DNA of 36,059 bases from Minisyncoccota bacterium (GTDB lineage: Bacteria; Patescibacteriota; Minisyncoccia; Phycocordibacterales; UBA9973): NCBI GenBank assembly GCA_017991895.1, contig JAGOPR010000002.1, positions 27,522-63,580 on the forward strand, in the 5' to 3' direction. Made by a program: the position numbers and the translations under genes. A model generated the notes under the pieces. It ran no database searches. It was not told the origin of the DNA and was given only the letters and a program-made list of their open reading frames with translations. Shown here in pieces: positions 8,433 through 14,758 of this stretch (its first letter is position 1; each line of letters opens with the position of its first letter).

Positions 8433-8726
8433 TTAATCTAAATATTTCTTGCCGTATTTTGTCATTTCGGAGTAAATATCTCCGAGTTTTTTTCCTTTTT
8501 CGGTAATTTGATAGTACGGTTCTTTTTTAACGATAACTCCACTATCAACGAGCTTACCAAGCTTAAGTGTTAGTGTCCGAGTACTTATACCAGTTAGAGA
8601 ATCGCATAAGTCTTTATACCTATGGGGCATTTTCATTACGTCACGCACAATAAGCATAGTCCATTTGTCAGATAGAAGTGAGGCTACACGCGCAACTGGA
8701 CAGGTTTCTTTAGAATTACTCTTCAT
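8433..8726 (-). CDS. HxlR-family winged-helix transcriptional regulator
   Basis: The 97-residue protein matches HxlR/MarR-like regulators: CPVARVASLLSDKWTMLIVRDV at the N-terminus, FRYKDLC-like HRYKDLCDSLTGISTRTLTLKLGKLVDSGVI as the recognition helix-turn-helix, and YQITEKGKKL as the wing end. Cys9 is in the position used for thiol redox or electrophile sensing in relatives such as YodB and HypR, so redox sensing is plausible but inferred. It is divergent from yceI across a 98-bp spacer with TGTAAAG repeats and probably regulates both. It converges with the ABC-F gene, with only 3 bp between the stops. Confidence 0.88.
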   Translation of the reverse strand: MKSNSKETCPVARVASLLSDKWTMLIVRDVMKMPHRYKDLCDSLTGISTRTLTLKLGKLVDSGVIVKKEPYYQITEKGKKLGDIYSEMTKYGKKYLD

Positions 8727-8750
8727 ATTCGATATCGTACCACAGTATAA

Positions 8751-8790
8751 TGTAAAGTAAAGCTTTACATTGTAAAGTAATCGTGTAAAA
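8751..8790. promoter_or_regulatory. Operator-like TGTAAAG repeats in the hxlR-yceI divergent spacer
   Basis: TGTAAAG (8751-8757) and CTTTACA (8763-8769) form a 7-bp palindrome with a 5-bp gap. TGTAAAG recurs directly at 8771-8777, giving TGTAAAGTAA twice at 20-bp spacing, and a TGTAAAA variant lies at 8784-8790. Two helical turns between copies fits dimer binding. A TATACT/TATAAT-like -10 for the hxlR side overlaps the left edge. Confidence 0.6.
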
Positions 8791-8824
8791 TGAGTTTCAT
8801 TAATACTAATGTAATAATTAAACT

Positions 8825-9349
8825 ATGAAAAAATGGAACATTGACGCAGGACACTCAGAGGTAGGATTCACAGTAAAGCATTTGCTAATTTCAACAGTGC
8901 GCGGACGATTCGGGGTTTTTGAAGGAGAGCTAGTCGCAGAAGATGAGTCATTCAACAATGCAAAATTATCATTCACCGCGCTTGCATCTAGTATCACAAC
9001 CAACAATTCTGCCCGAGATGCTCATCTCCAGTCTCCAGATTTTTTTGACTCAGTAAACAATCCAAATATTTCCTTTGTATCAAAATCATTTAGTAAAGAT
9101 GGGGAAAATAAATATAAAGTAGAAGGAGATCTTACAATGCGAGGTGTTACAAAGCCCATTACCGTCGACGCGATATTTAATGGTGCGATAAATGATGCTT
9201 ACGGTAAAAGAGTTTTGTCTTTTGACGTTTCCGGTATCATTAAACGCACAGACTTCGGTGTAAGCTGGAACGCAGTGCTAGAAGCAGGAGGTCTATCTGT
9301 AAGCGAGGAAGTAACGCTTGAAGCTACAATAGAACTTAAAGAAGAGTAA
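8825..9349 (+). CDS. YceI-family lipocalin-like protein
   Basis: The 174-residue protein is a YceI-domain beta-barrel that in other bacteria binds polyisoprenoids or related lipids. Signature parts are WNIDAGHSEVGFTVKHLLISTVRGRFGVFEGE at the N-terminus, LQSPDFFDSVNNPNISF(V)S in the middle, and GDLTMRGVTKPITVDA followed by KRTDFGVSWN. No signal peptide is visible, so this copy appears cytoplasmic, as in many YceI proteins of small genomes. It is divergently paired with the HxlR regulator and is likely controlled by it. Confidence 0.93.
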   Translation: MKKWNIDAGHSEVGFTVKHLLISTVRGRFGVFEGELVAEDESFNNAKLSFTALASSITTNNSARDAHLQSPDFFDSVNNPNISFVSKSFSKDGENKYKVEGDLTMRGVTKPITVDAIFNGAINDAYGKRVLSFDVSGIIKRTDFGVSWNAVLEAGGLSVSEEVTLEATIELKEE

Positions 9350-9354
9350 TCATT

Positions 9355-9379
9355 AAAATACCGCCTAGGCGGTATTTTT
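9355..9379 (+). terminator. Intrinsic terminator after yceI
   Basis: AAATACCGCC pairs with GGCGGTATTT across a minimal TA centre and is followed by a short T-run. It begins five bases after the yceI stop. Confidence 0.8.
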
Positions 9380-9406
9380 GTTTGTTTATAGTAAATAAGA
9401 TAAAAT
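9378..9406 (+). promoter_or_regulatory. Promoter of the 9414 gene, leaderless spacing
   Basis: TTGTTT (9378-9383), a 17-bp spacer and TAAAAT (9401-9406) precede the ATG at 9414 by 7 nt. Transcription would start at about the A of the start codon. Confidence 0.55.
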
Positions 9407-9413
9407 TGTATAT

Positions 9414-9911
9414 ATGAGCTTAGATTACCAAGATAAAGAAATCGACACGGAACACGCGAACAACCGCGCGCGTTTTTTTGACCTCATTGCTCATATTGAA
9501 GATCTATTAGAAGATGCCCGAATATACGGAAAGTCAGCAAGCTCAAAACTATTTATCACGATTGATCGTTTTATTGAATCAGAATCCGAAATTGAAAAAC
9601 TCGCAAAAATTTCAGGGGAGTCAATGCCACCTAAAAACTACTTTGATGAAATGAGCAAAATCGCAACTCAGTATTTACCCGTAGTTGTTCATAGAGAATC
9701 GCAAAAAATCAAAGACGCAATACACAACCTAGGATGTCTTAACGATGGATGCAAGCGCCTCATAGATGATCTTTCAAAAAGCGTTCTGTACTACGGAGAA
9801 ATGTACCCGAATCTTAATCTTTCAAAATATATCGACGAGATCGATTCTATCTGTCAAAAAGTCCCGCGTGTAACAAGAAAAAACTTTTGGCAAAGGTTTT
9901 TCGGAAACTAA
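9414..9911 (+). CDS. Hypothetical soluble helical protein
   Basis: The 165-residue protein has no signal peptide and no membrane helix. It is rich in charged helices and contains two close cysteines in GCLNDGC. The basic, aromatic C-terminus is RKNFWQRFFGN. I recognise no family. It has its own promoter, and its stop overlaps the end of the convergent carboxypeptidase gene by 4 bp. Because the two genes share their 3' ends, their transcripts must overlap. Confidence 0.7.
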   Translation: MSLDYQDKEIDTEHANNRARFFDLIAHIEDLLEDARIYGKSASSKLFITIDRFIESESEIEKLAKISGESMPPKNYFDEMSKIATQYLPVVVHRESQKIKDAIHNLGCLNDGCKRLIDDLSKSVLYYGEMYPNLNLSKYIDEIDSICQKVPRVTRKNFWQRFFGN

Positions 9912-10828
9912 TCAAAGAATTTTGAAATATAAGAATCAATAACTCGTTGGTCCATATTATAAAAATACATATTATCTTGCGCTAATTTAGTCGCGAGATC
10001 CAATCCCACATAACGCCAGTGCCATGGCTCAAATTTGTAGTACGAATTATTTGGTGGATATGACAAAATAAATCCATATTTGTGAGCATTATTTTTAAGC
10101 CAAGTGTACTCAGGTTTTGTTTCAAACCCTGAAAGTCCTCCTTTTGTTCCTGATGTAAAGTCTACAGTCGTTCCAAGTTGATGCTCGGAGTATCCTTGAT
10201 CAGCAGAAAATTGATTGGCGGTACCAGCACCATAAATTACTTTATAAGCGGATTTTAATTGGGCTTGTGTACTAAAAGAGCGAAAAGCTGATTCTACTCG
10301 AAGTGAGAGTCCAGACTCATTTGAGGCCTCGAGAAGAGCTACCAGTCGCGGGTAAACGTTGGCATGAATTTGCATAGGTTTACTATTTGCAATCATGTAT
10401 TTCGGATCAATATTTGAGAGCGAAAGCGGTACATAATGTTCGTTCAAAAAGTAAATTTTTGAATATTTCTTAAGAAGCTCGCCATCAGTTGAACTTACTT
10501 TCTTAAGCTCTTCTACTGCATGCGAAATTTGTCCAAGCTTATCAAAAACAGTACCGCCTGCAGTTTGTTGAGCAATTATAATCTCTTCCATTATTCCAGA
10601 TTTAACCTTTAAATTATCTGAAACTTGTGCGAGCGACTGAAGTCGCTTTTCTGTTTCTCTTCTCGAATTTTCTAATTCGCTCGTGAGTTCTTTAACCTCA
10701 AATTCAAGATAAGATATCTTTTTGGTATATGAATATATACTGAGAGCGAAGCCTGAAATTGCAACCGAGCCGATTATTATGACCGAGGATACTATCGGGC
10801 TTAATCGCTGGAGAAAAAATGTTTTCAT
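9908..10828 (-). CDS. VanY/LAS-type D-alanyl-D-alanine carboxypeptidase, membrane-anchored
   Basis: The 306-residue protein has an N-terminal membrane anchor (about residues 11-33), a coiled-coil stalk (about 38-110) and a C-terminal zinc peptidase domain. Catalytic motifs of the LAS/VanY family are complete: the SAFRS region with R183, SEHQLGTTVD (H216, D223), and EPWHW (E267, H270). It trims the terminal D-Ala of peptidoglycan stem peptides outside the membrane. The long coiled coil resembles the stalks of division-associated hydrolases. It is preceded by a terminator that separates it from the small lipoprotein gene. Confidence 0.92.
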   Translation of the reverse strand: MKTFFLQRLSPIVSSVIIIGSVAISGFALSIYSYTKKISYLEFEVKELTSELENSRRETEKRLQSLAQVSDNLKVKSGIMEEIIIAQQTAGGTVFDKLGQISHAVEELKKVSSTDGELLKKYSKIYFLNEHYVPLSLSNIDPKYMIANSKPMQIHANVYPRLVALLEASNESGLSLRVESAFRSFSTQAQLKSAYKVIYGAGTANQFSADQGYSEHQLGTTVDFTSGTKGGLSGFETKPEYTWLKNNAHKYGFILSYPPNNSYYKFEPWHWRYVGLDLATKLAQDNMYFYNMDQRVIDSYISKFFD

Positions 10829-10850
10829 GTCGTATATTCTACCATACCAA

Positions 10851-10883
10851 AAAAATACGCACTGAGCTTATGAGCTCAGTGCG
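10851..10883 (-). terminator. Intrinsic terminator of the small lipoprotein gene
   Basis: An 11-bp stem CGCACTGAGCT/AGCTCAGTGCG (10858-10868 with 10873-10883) has a 4-nt loop. Read on the minus strand it is followed by TATTTTTTT. It lies 15 nt beyond the stop of the 48-residue ORF. Confidence 0.85.
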
Positions 10884-10898
10884 ATTAATATATAACGT

Positions 10899-11045
10899 CT
10901 AATGACGTCGTTTTTTTCCTTCAGGATCTGCAAGACCCTTACCAGAATAATGAGTATCACCCTTGATATAAATACCTGACTTCTTGGGTGAGTAACATGA
11001 GGCCATAAATATTACAGCCGTAAGGAACAAAATTGATGTTTTCAT
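10899..11045 (-). CDS. Small lipoprotein (48 residues)
   Basis: This short frame is easily missed. The N-terminus MKTSILFLTAVIFMASC is a compact lipoprotein signal with a lipobox-like FMASC. Lipidated Cys17 would leave a mature peptide of about 32 residues (YSPKKSGIYIKGDTHYSG... ending KKRRH) that is basic and Gly-rich. No family is recognised. Support comes from context: a good promoter (TTGACA-17-TATCAT), a structured leader and a strong terminator enclose exactly this frame. Alternatively the RNA itself could be the product. Confidence 0.65.
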   Translation of the reverse strand: MKTSILFLTAVIFMASCYSPKKSGIYIKGDTHYSGKGLADPEGKKRRH

Positions 11046-11051
11046 CGTCGA

Positions 11052-11105
11052 TTTTTAAGTGACTAAAATCTTCTACTAAAGTAGGGGACTTAAGTCACTT
11101 AAAAA
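11052..11105 (-). promoter_or_regulatory. Structured 5' leader of the small lipoprotein mRNA
   Basis: TTTTTAAGTGACT (11052-11064) pairs perfectly with AGTCACTTAAAAA (11093-11105), a 13-bp stem. The loop contains a second hairpin, CTAC-TAAA-GTAG. On the minus strand this element fills the space between the promoter and the ATG at 11045 and ends 6 nt before it, so it may gate translation. Confidence 0.55.
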
Positions 11106-11119
11106 CCTTACTTCCTAAA

Positions 11120-11148
11120 ATGATACCATATTTTAAGGTACGTGTCAA
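11120..11148 (-). promoter_or_regulatory. Promoter of the small lipoprotein gene
   Basis: On the minus strand, TTGACA (11148-11143), a 17-bp spacer and TATCAT (11125-11120) form a near-consensus sigma70-type promoter. The start would be near 11113, about 70 nt before the ATG. Confidence 0.7.
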
Positions 11149-11175
11149 ACAAAGCCTATATGGTATTCTTAAGTC

Positions 11176-11706
11176 GTGGAAAAATTCGAATATAAAATAC
11201 AAGAAACCAAACGAGGACGAAAAATTCGACTCATCATAAAACATACAGGCGAAATAATAGTTACAAAGCCATATTTAACACCCAATGCACTTGTCGTTAG
11301 GTTTATCGACCAACACAAAGAATGGATTGATAAAAACCTAAAAAGATTTAAAAAGCGTCCGATTCCATTACTATCAGGAAAATCAAAAAAAGATTATATA
11401 GAAAACAAGGAGCGCTCAAGAGCTCTGGTCCACGACCGCATAAACTACTGGAACAAGGACAATAGATACAGCATCGGTACTATCCGTATTGGAAATCAAA
11501 AAAGCCGTTGGGGAAGTTGCTCTAAAAAAGGTAACCTAAACTTCAACTATAAGGTCATATATCTGCCAAAAGAGGTACTAGACTACGTCATAGTTCACGA
11601 ACTATGCCACTTAGTGCATCTAAATCATTCTAGGGCATTCTGGAGCCTTGTAGAATCCCAAATACCAAACTGGAGCGCGCTTCGTAAAGAATTAAAAAAA
11701 TATTAG
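11176..11706 (+). CDS. YgjP-like (DUF45, SprT-related) zinc metallopeptidase
   Basis: The 176-residue protein carries the YgjP/DUF45 signature: SRWGSCSKKGNLNFNY (residues 110-125), then VIVHELCHLVHLNHSRAFW with the HExxH motif at 141-145 and a third likely ligand at H151. Family members are putative cytosolic metalloproteases, some of which are linked to restriction-modification loci. The start is a GTG at 11176. TATTCT (11164-11169) lies 6 nt upstream, again pointing to a leaderless transcript. No TM segment is seen. It converges on the 11967-12494 gene across a structured spacer. Confidence 0.88.
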   Translation: MEKFEYKIQETKRGRKIRLIIKHTGEIIVTKPYLTPNALVVRFIDQHKEWIDKNLKRFKKRPIPLLSGKSKKDYIENKERSRALVHDRINYWNKDNRYSIGTIRIGNQKSRWGSCSKKGNLNFNYKVIYLPKEVLDYVIVHELCHLVHLNHSRAFWSLVESQIPNWSALRKELKKY

Positions 11707-11875
11707 TTCGTTCATCGAGAGGGTCAACGAGAACAATATCGAAGATAAGTAAAACCCGAACGAAGGCGGAGGGATTATTCTTTCGACGTTCATGCTCTGA
11801 TGTACGTTGAAAAATAATCCCAATCTTTTCCGACGCTTTTGCTCTTCGAGCTAAGCGTCGGAAAAGATATATTGT
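11707..11875. other. Structured gene-free stretch, candidate RNA or convergent terminator region
   Basis: The 260-nt gap between convergent genes (11707-11966) holds no convincing ORF but several strong stems. TTCGTTC (11707-11713) pairs with GAACGAA (11758-11764). GGGATTATT (11771-11779) pairs with AATAATCCC (11813-11821). ATCTTTTCCGACGCTT (11823-11838) pairs perfectly with 11853-11868 and has an inner GCTC-TTC-GAGC tip. ACAATAT (11733-11739) can pair with ATATTGT (11869-11875), crossing the first stem as a pseudoknot. Strand and function are unknown. Nothing matches RNase P, tmRNA or SRP RNA motifs. Confidence 0.45.
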
Positions 11876-11966
11876 GCGACGTTACCATATTCTCCAACAT
11901 ATTATTCCCCCTATAGGCATCCTTGACGGATGTCTGGTATCGTGTCTGTCCCCGATGGGTAACTAT

Positions 11967-12494
11967 TTAAGAGTTAAGGCAGGCAATATATTTATCAACC
12001 TGCTCGTTGAATGCACGTCTCAAATCTTCAACCTGCACAAATTTACTTTGATATAATTTCACGTCTTTATTGTAGATGTCTACTACCTTATTCATCGTAT
12101 TGTACCCATCTCTACCCTTCTTTATCTCAGCTTCAAGTTCTTTAATAACATCCGCCATATGAAGAAGCTTAGATTGTTGTTCTTCAATAACCTCACGCAT
12201 TGCATAATTTGGTATTTGGCATGATCTGGTTATTCCATCCTTGCCAGTTTTTTCGTAAAAGTCCGGTTTAATACTTGGTATAGATATTGATGTATCAACG
12301 ATGCTTTCATCGGATGATGATAAGTATACTGCGTCGGTTTTACCTTTGAGTAATTGAGAGATTATATTCAGAGCCTCTGTAATATTACTCCTCGCAGAGG
12401 AGAATATATTTCCATCTCTGAGCAGGTAAACTATCGTGAGAAGTACAAAGGCGTAAAATATCCAATTTAGTGCTTTTTTGAGTGTTTTGCGCAT
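11967..12494 (-). CDS. Single-pass membrane protein with coiled-coil domain, unknown function
   Basis: From the ATG at 12494 the product is 175 residues. An open frame extends further upstream, but it has no promoter logic and runs antisense into rpmA. A basic N-terminus (MRKTLKKAL) leads into one transmembrane helix (about residues 10-27). A Ser/Thr-rich linker follows, then a long amphipathic helix (about residues 100-170, EEQQSKLLHMADVIKELEAEIKKG) likely to form a coiled coil. One Cys is in SCQIPNY and one near the end in ACLNS. No family is recognised. The gene is divergent from rpmA. Confidence 0.68.
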   Translation of the reverse strand: MRKTLKKALNWIFYAFVLLTIVYLLRDGNIFSSARSNITEALNIISQLLKGKTDAVYLSSSDESIVDTSISIPSIKPDFYEKTGKDGITRSCQIPNYAMREVIEEQQSKLLHMADVIKELEAEIKKGRDGYNTMNKVVDIYNKDVKLYQSKFVQVEDLRRAFNEQVDKYIACLNS

Positions 12495-12518
12495 TTTCTT
12501 ACAGCATATTTTATGCTC

Positions 12519-12547
12519 TTGATTTTTTAGCTTAAAGTATGTATACT
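12519..12547 (+). promoter_or_regulatory. Promoter of rpmA
   Basis: TTGATT (12519-12524), a 17-bp spacer and TATACT (12542-12547). The start would be near 12554, giving a leader of about 90 nt, in contrast to the leaderless genes of this window. Confidence 0.65.
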
Positions 12548-12642
12548 GGTATGGCTTTATTATATAATATTTAAGGACTGGCTGTATAGGTATTTGGGCT
12601 ATCTCAAACCTGAAAGCTCTAACCTGTAACCAAAATTTATCT

Positions 12643-12915
12643 ATGGCACATCGAAAAGCGGGCGGAACCGCCCGGAACCTAACGGACTCAAATCCCAAAT
12701 ATCTCGGAACAAAACTCTATGCTGGTGAAAAGGCAAAGACGGGCTCTATAATCATCCGTCAACGTGGTACTGTTATCATGGCTGGCCGAAACGTTAAAGT
12801 AGCGACTGATCATACTCTCTTTGCACTTAAGGAAGGCACAGTATCATTCTCAAACAAGCGCAAAGTAAACTACGATGGAACAAAGACAACAAAAAAAGTA
12901 GTTCACGTAGACTAA
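12643..12915 (+). CDS. rpmA: 50S ribosomal protein L27
   Basis: The 90-residue protein starts [12 protein letters not shown], the conserved L27 N-terminus that reaches the peptidyl-transferase centre. [12 protein letters not shown] and the conserved DHTLFAL segment follow, with a basic tail. No N-terminal extension of the Firmicutes type is present. rplU, the usual partner, is not adjacent, so the gene stands alone between its own promoter and a strong terminator. Directly after the stop codon is a perfect AAGGAGGT sequence with no gene behind it. Confidence 0.97.
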   Translation: MAHRKAGGTARNLTDSNPKYLGTKLYAGEKAKTGSIIIRQRGTVIMAGRNVKVATDHTLFALKEGTVSFSNKRKVNYDGTKTTKKVVHVD

Positions 12916-12950
12916 GGAGGTAGACACAAGAACATTCAATCACTAGATCA

Positions 12951-12989
12951 TTAAAACAAAAGCCCGCACTACGCGGGCTTTTGTTTTAA
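12951..12989. terminator. Bidirectional terminator between rpmA and rplI
   Basis: A 15-bp core AAAACAAAAGCCCGC/GCGGGCTTTTGTTTT (12953-12967 with 12973-12987) with a 5-nt loop has T-runs when read in either direction. It serves the convergent rpmA and rplI genes. Confidence 0.9.
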
Positions 12990-12994
12990 TATAC

Positions 12995-13438
12995 CTATGC
13001 CTTTATGATCTGTACTGTAATCACCTCTGACATACCTAGTGCTTCAATCTTAATATTGAATGTACCGTTTTGCTTTATTGGAGCAGGAAGTTTAATAAAT
13101 TCTGGTGAAATAGTAATATGACATTGTTTCTTAAGCGCGAGGGCAATATCGCTTTCATGAATTGCCTTAAAAAGGCTCCCCTTATCATTTGTTTTAACAG
13201 GAATAGTAATATCAACCCCCTTAATTGCCATCAAATTTTTCTTAAAAAGGTCGCCTTGTATTTCCTTTTCAACCCGAATCTCGTTTCTTGATTGCTCAAG
13301 TTTTTTGATTTCTTGAGGTGTAGCAACTATGGCAAGTCCTTTAGGTAGCAGAAAATTTCGAACATAACCATCTGGCTGATCCTTAACTTCTCCAATATTA
13401 CCTACCTTTGGAACCTTTTTAATAAATATTACTTTCAT
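12995..13438 (-). CDS. rplI: 50S ribosomal protein L9
   Basis: The 147-residue protein has the canonical L9 N-terminus, MKVIFIKKVPKVGNIGEVKDQPDGYVRNFLLPKGLA, a long connecting helix (residues 41-75) and a C-terminal rRNA-binding domain. L9 is absent from several CPR lineages, so its presence helps narrow the host. TATAGA lies 8 nt upstream of the ATG. The gene is separated from the S41 protease gene by a short gap. Confidence 0.97.
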   Translation of the reverse strand: MKVIFIKKVPKVGNIGEVKDQPDGYVRNFLLPKGLAIVATPQEIKKLEQSRNEIRVEKEIQGDLFKKNLMAIKGVDITIPVKTNDKGSLFKAIHESDIALALKKQCHITISPEFIKLPAPIKQNGTFNIKIEALGMSEVITVQIIKA

Positions 13439-13501
13439 ATACCCACTCTATAGGAATCTAGATCGCAGATCAAGTCAGAGACGACACACTGAATGAGTGC
13501 G

Positions 13502-14722
13502 TTACTTCCCAGTATTAAAATACAAGATAGCTCGCTCCATCGCAGGATCACGTTTTGCCTCGATATCCTTTTCTGTTGGTTTAATCTTTATATCTGGCTC
13601 GATACCCGTCGTCGAAATCGATACACCATTTGGCGTATACCACTTAGCAACAGTTATTTTAAGTGTCGTGTCTTTTGTTATATCAATAAGCTCTTGGACT
13701 GATCCTTTCCCGTATGTTGTCTCGCCAATAAGTTTAGCAACATTATGCTCGCGGAGCGCACCTGCGACAATCTCGGAAGCAGACGCAGAGCCTCTGTCGA
13801 TAAGGATCACAATCTTGTACTTAGACGGATCGATTATTCCATAACCCCTACTTCTAAAAACTTCAGACTTTGCATCTTCGTTCTCGTTGCCTTCAGAGAC
13901 AATTAAATCGCCTGTTGGCAAAAACATACTCGCGATGTCAACAGAAGCTTCAAGAAATCCTCCCGGATTGCCACGAAGATCTATAACAAGATTTGATAGA
14001 CCACTATTCTTAAAATCTATCAGGGCATTCCCAAACAAATTCGCTGATGATTGACTAAAATTATATAGTTCAACAACAAATACACCGTCTTTTCGTGCCT
14101 CAGTTTTAAGAGTGGGTATCTTAATTACATCACGAACAACAGATATTTCTCTTGCTTTTTTCTCCCCCTCACGATATATCGTAAGTTTAACAGGAGTTCC
14201 CTTTTCACCACGAATTAGGCTCACAGCCTTATCGACAGAAATATCACTTGTCGATGTTTCGTTTATACCTAAAATCTTATCGCCAGCACGCAATCCGGCA
14301 TTATCAGCAGGAGTATTTTTAAGCGGAGAAATGATTGTTAATATTTTGTCCTTCATTCCCACTTCCATTCCAATACCTTCGAAACTTCCTTTAATAGTTT
14401 CGTCAAATTCTTTTGACTCCTCAGGGGGAAAGTATACTGAATACGGATCATTCAATGAATCTACAAGTCCTTTTATTGCACCATGTACTCGATCCTCAGC
14501 ACTTATAGATTCTGAATCAGCGTATTTTTCATCTATCAAATTCCATACTTTCCAAAATGGTTCGAAGTCGGCATCTACTTTAGGATTTTCCTTATTAGAA
14601 ATCCCGCCTATCTTTGATACAGAAGGACGGTGTTCGTACCCTATATATACTCCCAGTACAAAAAACCCAGCAATCAAAATTACTGAACCCGCAATAAATA
14701 CAATTTTTCGTTTTAAATTCAC
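13502..14722 (-). CDS. S41-family C-terminal processing peptidase
   Basis: The product is a periplasmic, membrane-anchored serine protease of the CtpA/Prc type, 406 residues from the GTG at 14722. It has an N-terminal TM helix, an S41 N-terminal helical region (FWKVWNLIDEKYAD, LVDSLNDPYSVYFPPEE), a PDZ domain (SFEGIGMEVGMKDKILTIISP to KLTIYREG) and the protease core. The catalytic Ser is in DRGSASASEIVAGAL and the Lys in TYGKGSVQ. A TTG at 14758 would give 12 more residues and overlap the upstream stop. I prefer the GTG because a promoter (TTGACC-17-GATACT) ends 7 nt before it and the protein then starts with basic residues plus a TM helix. Confidence 0.93.
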   Translation of the reverse strand: MNLKRKIVFIAGSVILIAGFFVLGVYIGYEHRPSVSKIGGISNKENPKVDADFEPFWKVWNLIDEKYADSESISAEDRVHGAIKGLVDSLNDPYSVYFPPEESKEFDETIKGSFEGIGMEVGMKDKILTIISPLKNTPADNAGLRAGDKILGINETSTSDISVDKAVSLIRGEKGTPVKLTIYREGEKKAREISVVRDVIKIPTLKTEARKDGVFVVELYNFSQSSANLFGNALIDFKNSGLSNLVIDLRGNPGGFLEASVDIASMFLPTGDLIVSEGNENEDAKSEVFRSRGYGIIDPSKYKIVILIDRGSASASEIVAGALREHNVAKLIGETTYGKGSVQELIDITKDTTLKITVAKWYTPNGVSISTTGIEPDIKIKPTEKDIEAKRDPAMERAILYFNTGK

Positions 14723-14729
14723 GTAGTAT

Positions 14730-14758
14730 AGTATCGCAAATGTGGGTGCGCGGGTCAA
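14730..14758 (-). promoter_or_regulatory. Promoter of the S41 protease gene, leaderless spacing
   Basis: On the minus strand, TTGACC (14758-14753), a 17-bp spacer and GATACT (14735-14730) stand 7 nt before the GTG start at 14722. The -35 overlaps the stop codon of the upstream glycosidase gene. Confidence 0.55.

Noticed and set aside
11707-11966. RNase P RNA, tmRNA or SRP RNA in the structured spacer.
   Set aside because: None of the conserved core sequences of these RNAs was seen on either strand.
12495-12698. N-terminal extension of the 11967-12494 membrane protein.
   Set aside because: The extension is antisense to rpmA and its promoter, has no signal-like start, and the ATG at 12494 gives a standard basic-TM N-terminus.
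13493-14726. Long + strand frames across the S41 protease gene, and similar antisense frames across the atp genes.
   Set aside because: They lie opposite strongly conserved enzymes, have no family match and show no initiation signals.
14723-14758. A TTG start for the S41 protease overlapping the glycosidase stop (TTGA).
   Set aside because: It would place 12 unusual residues before a normal basic-plus-TM N-terminus, and a promoter with suitable spacing precedes the GTG at 14722.
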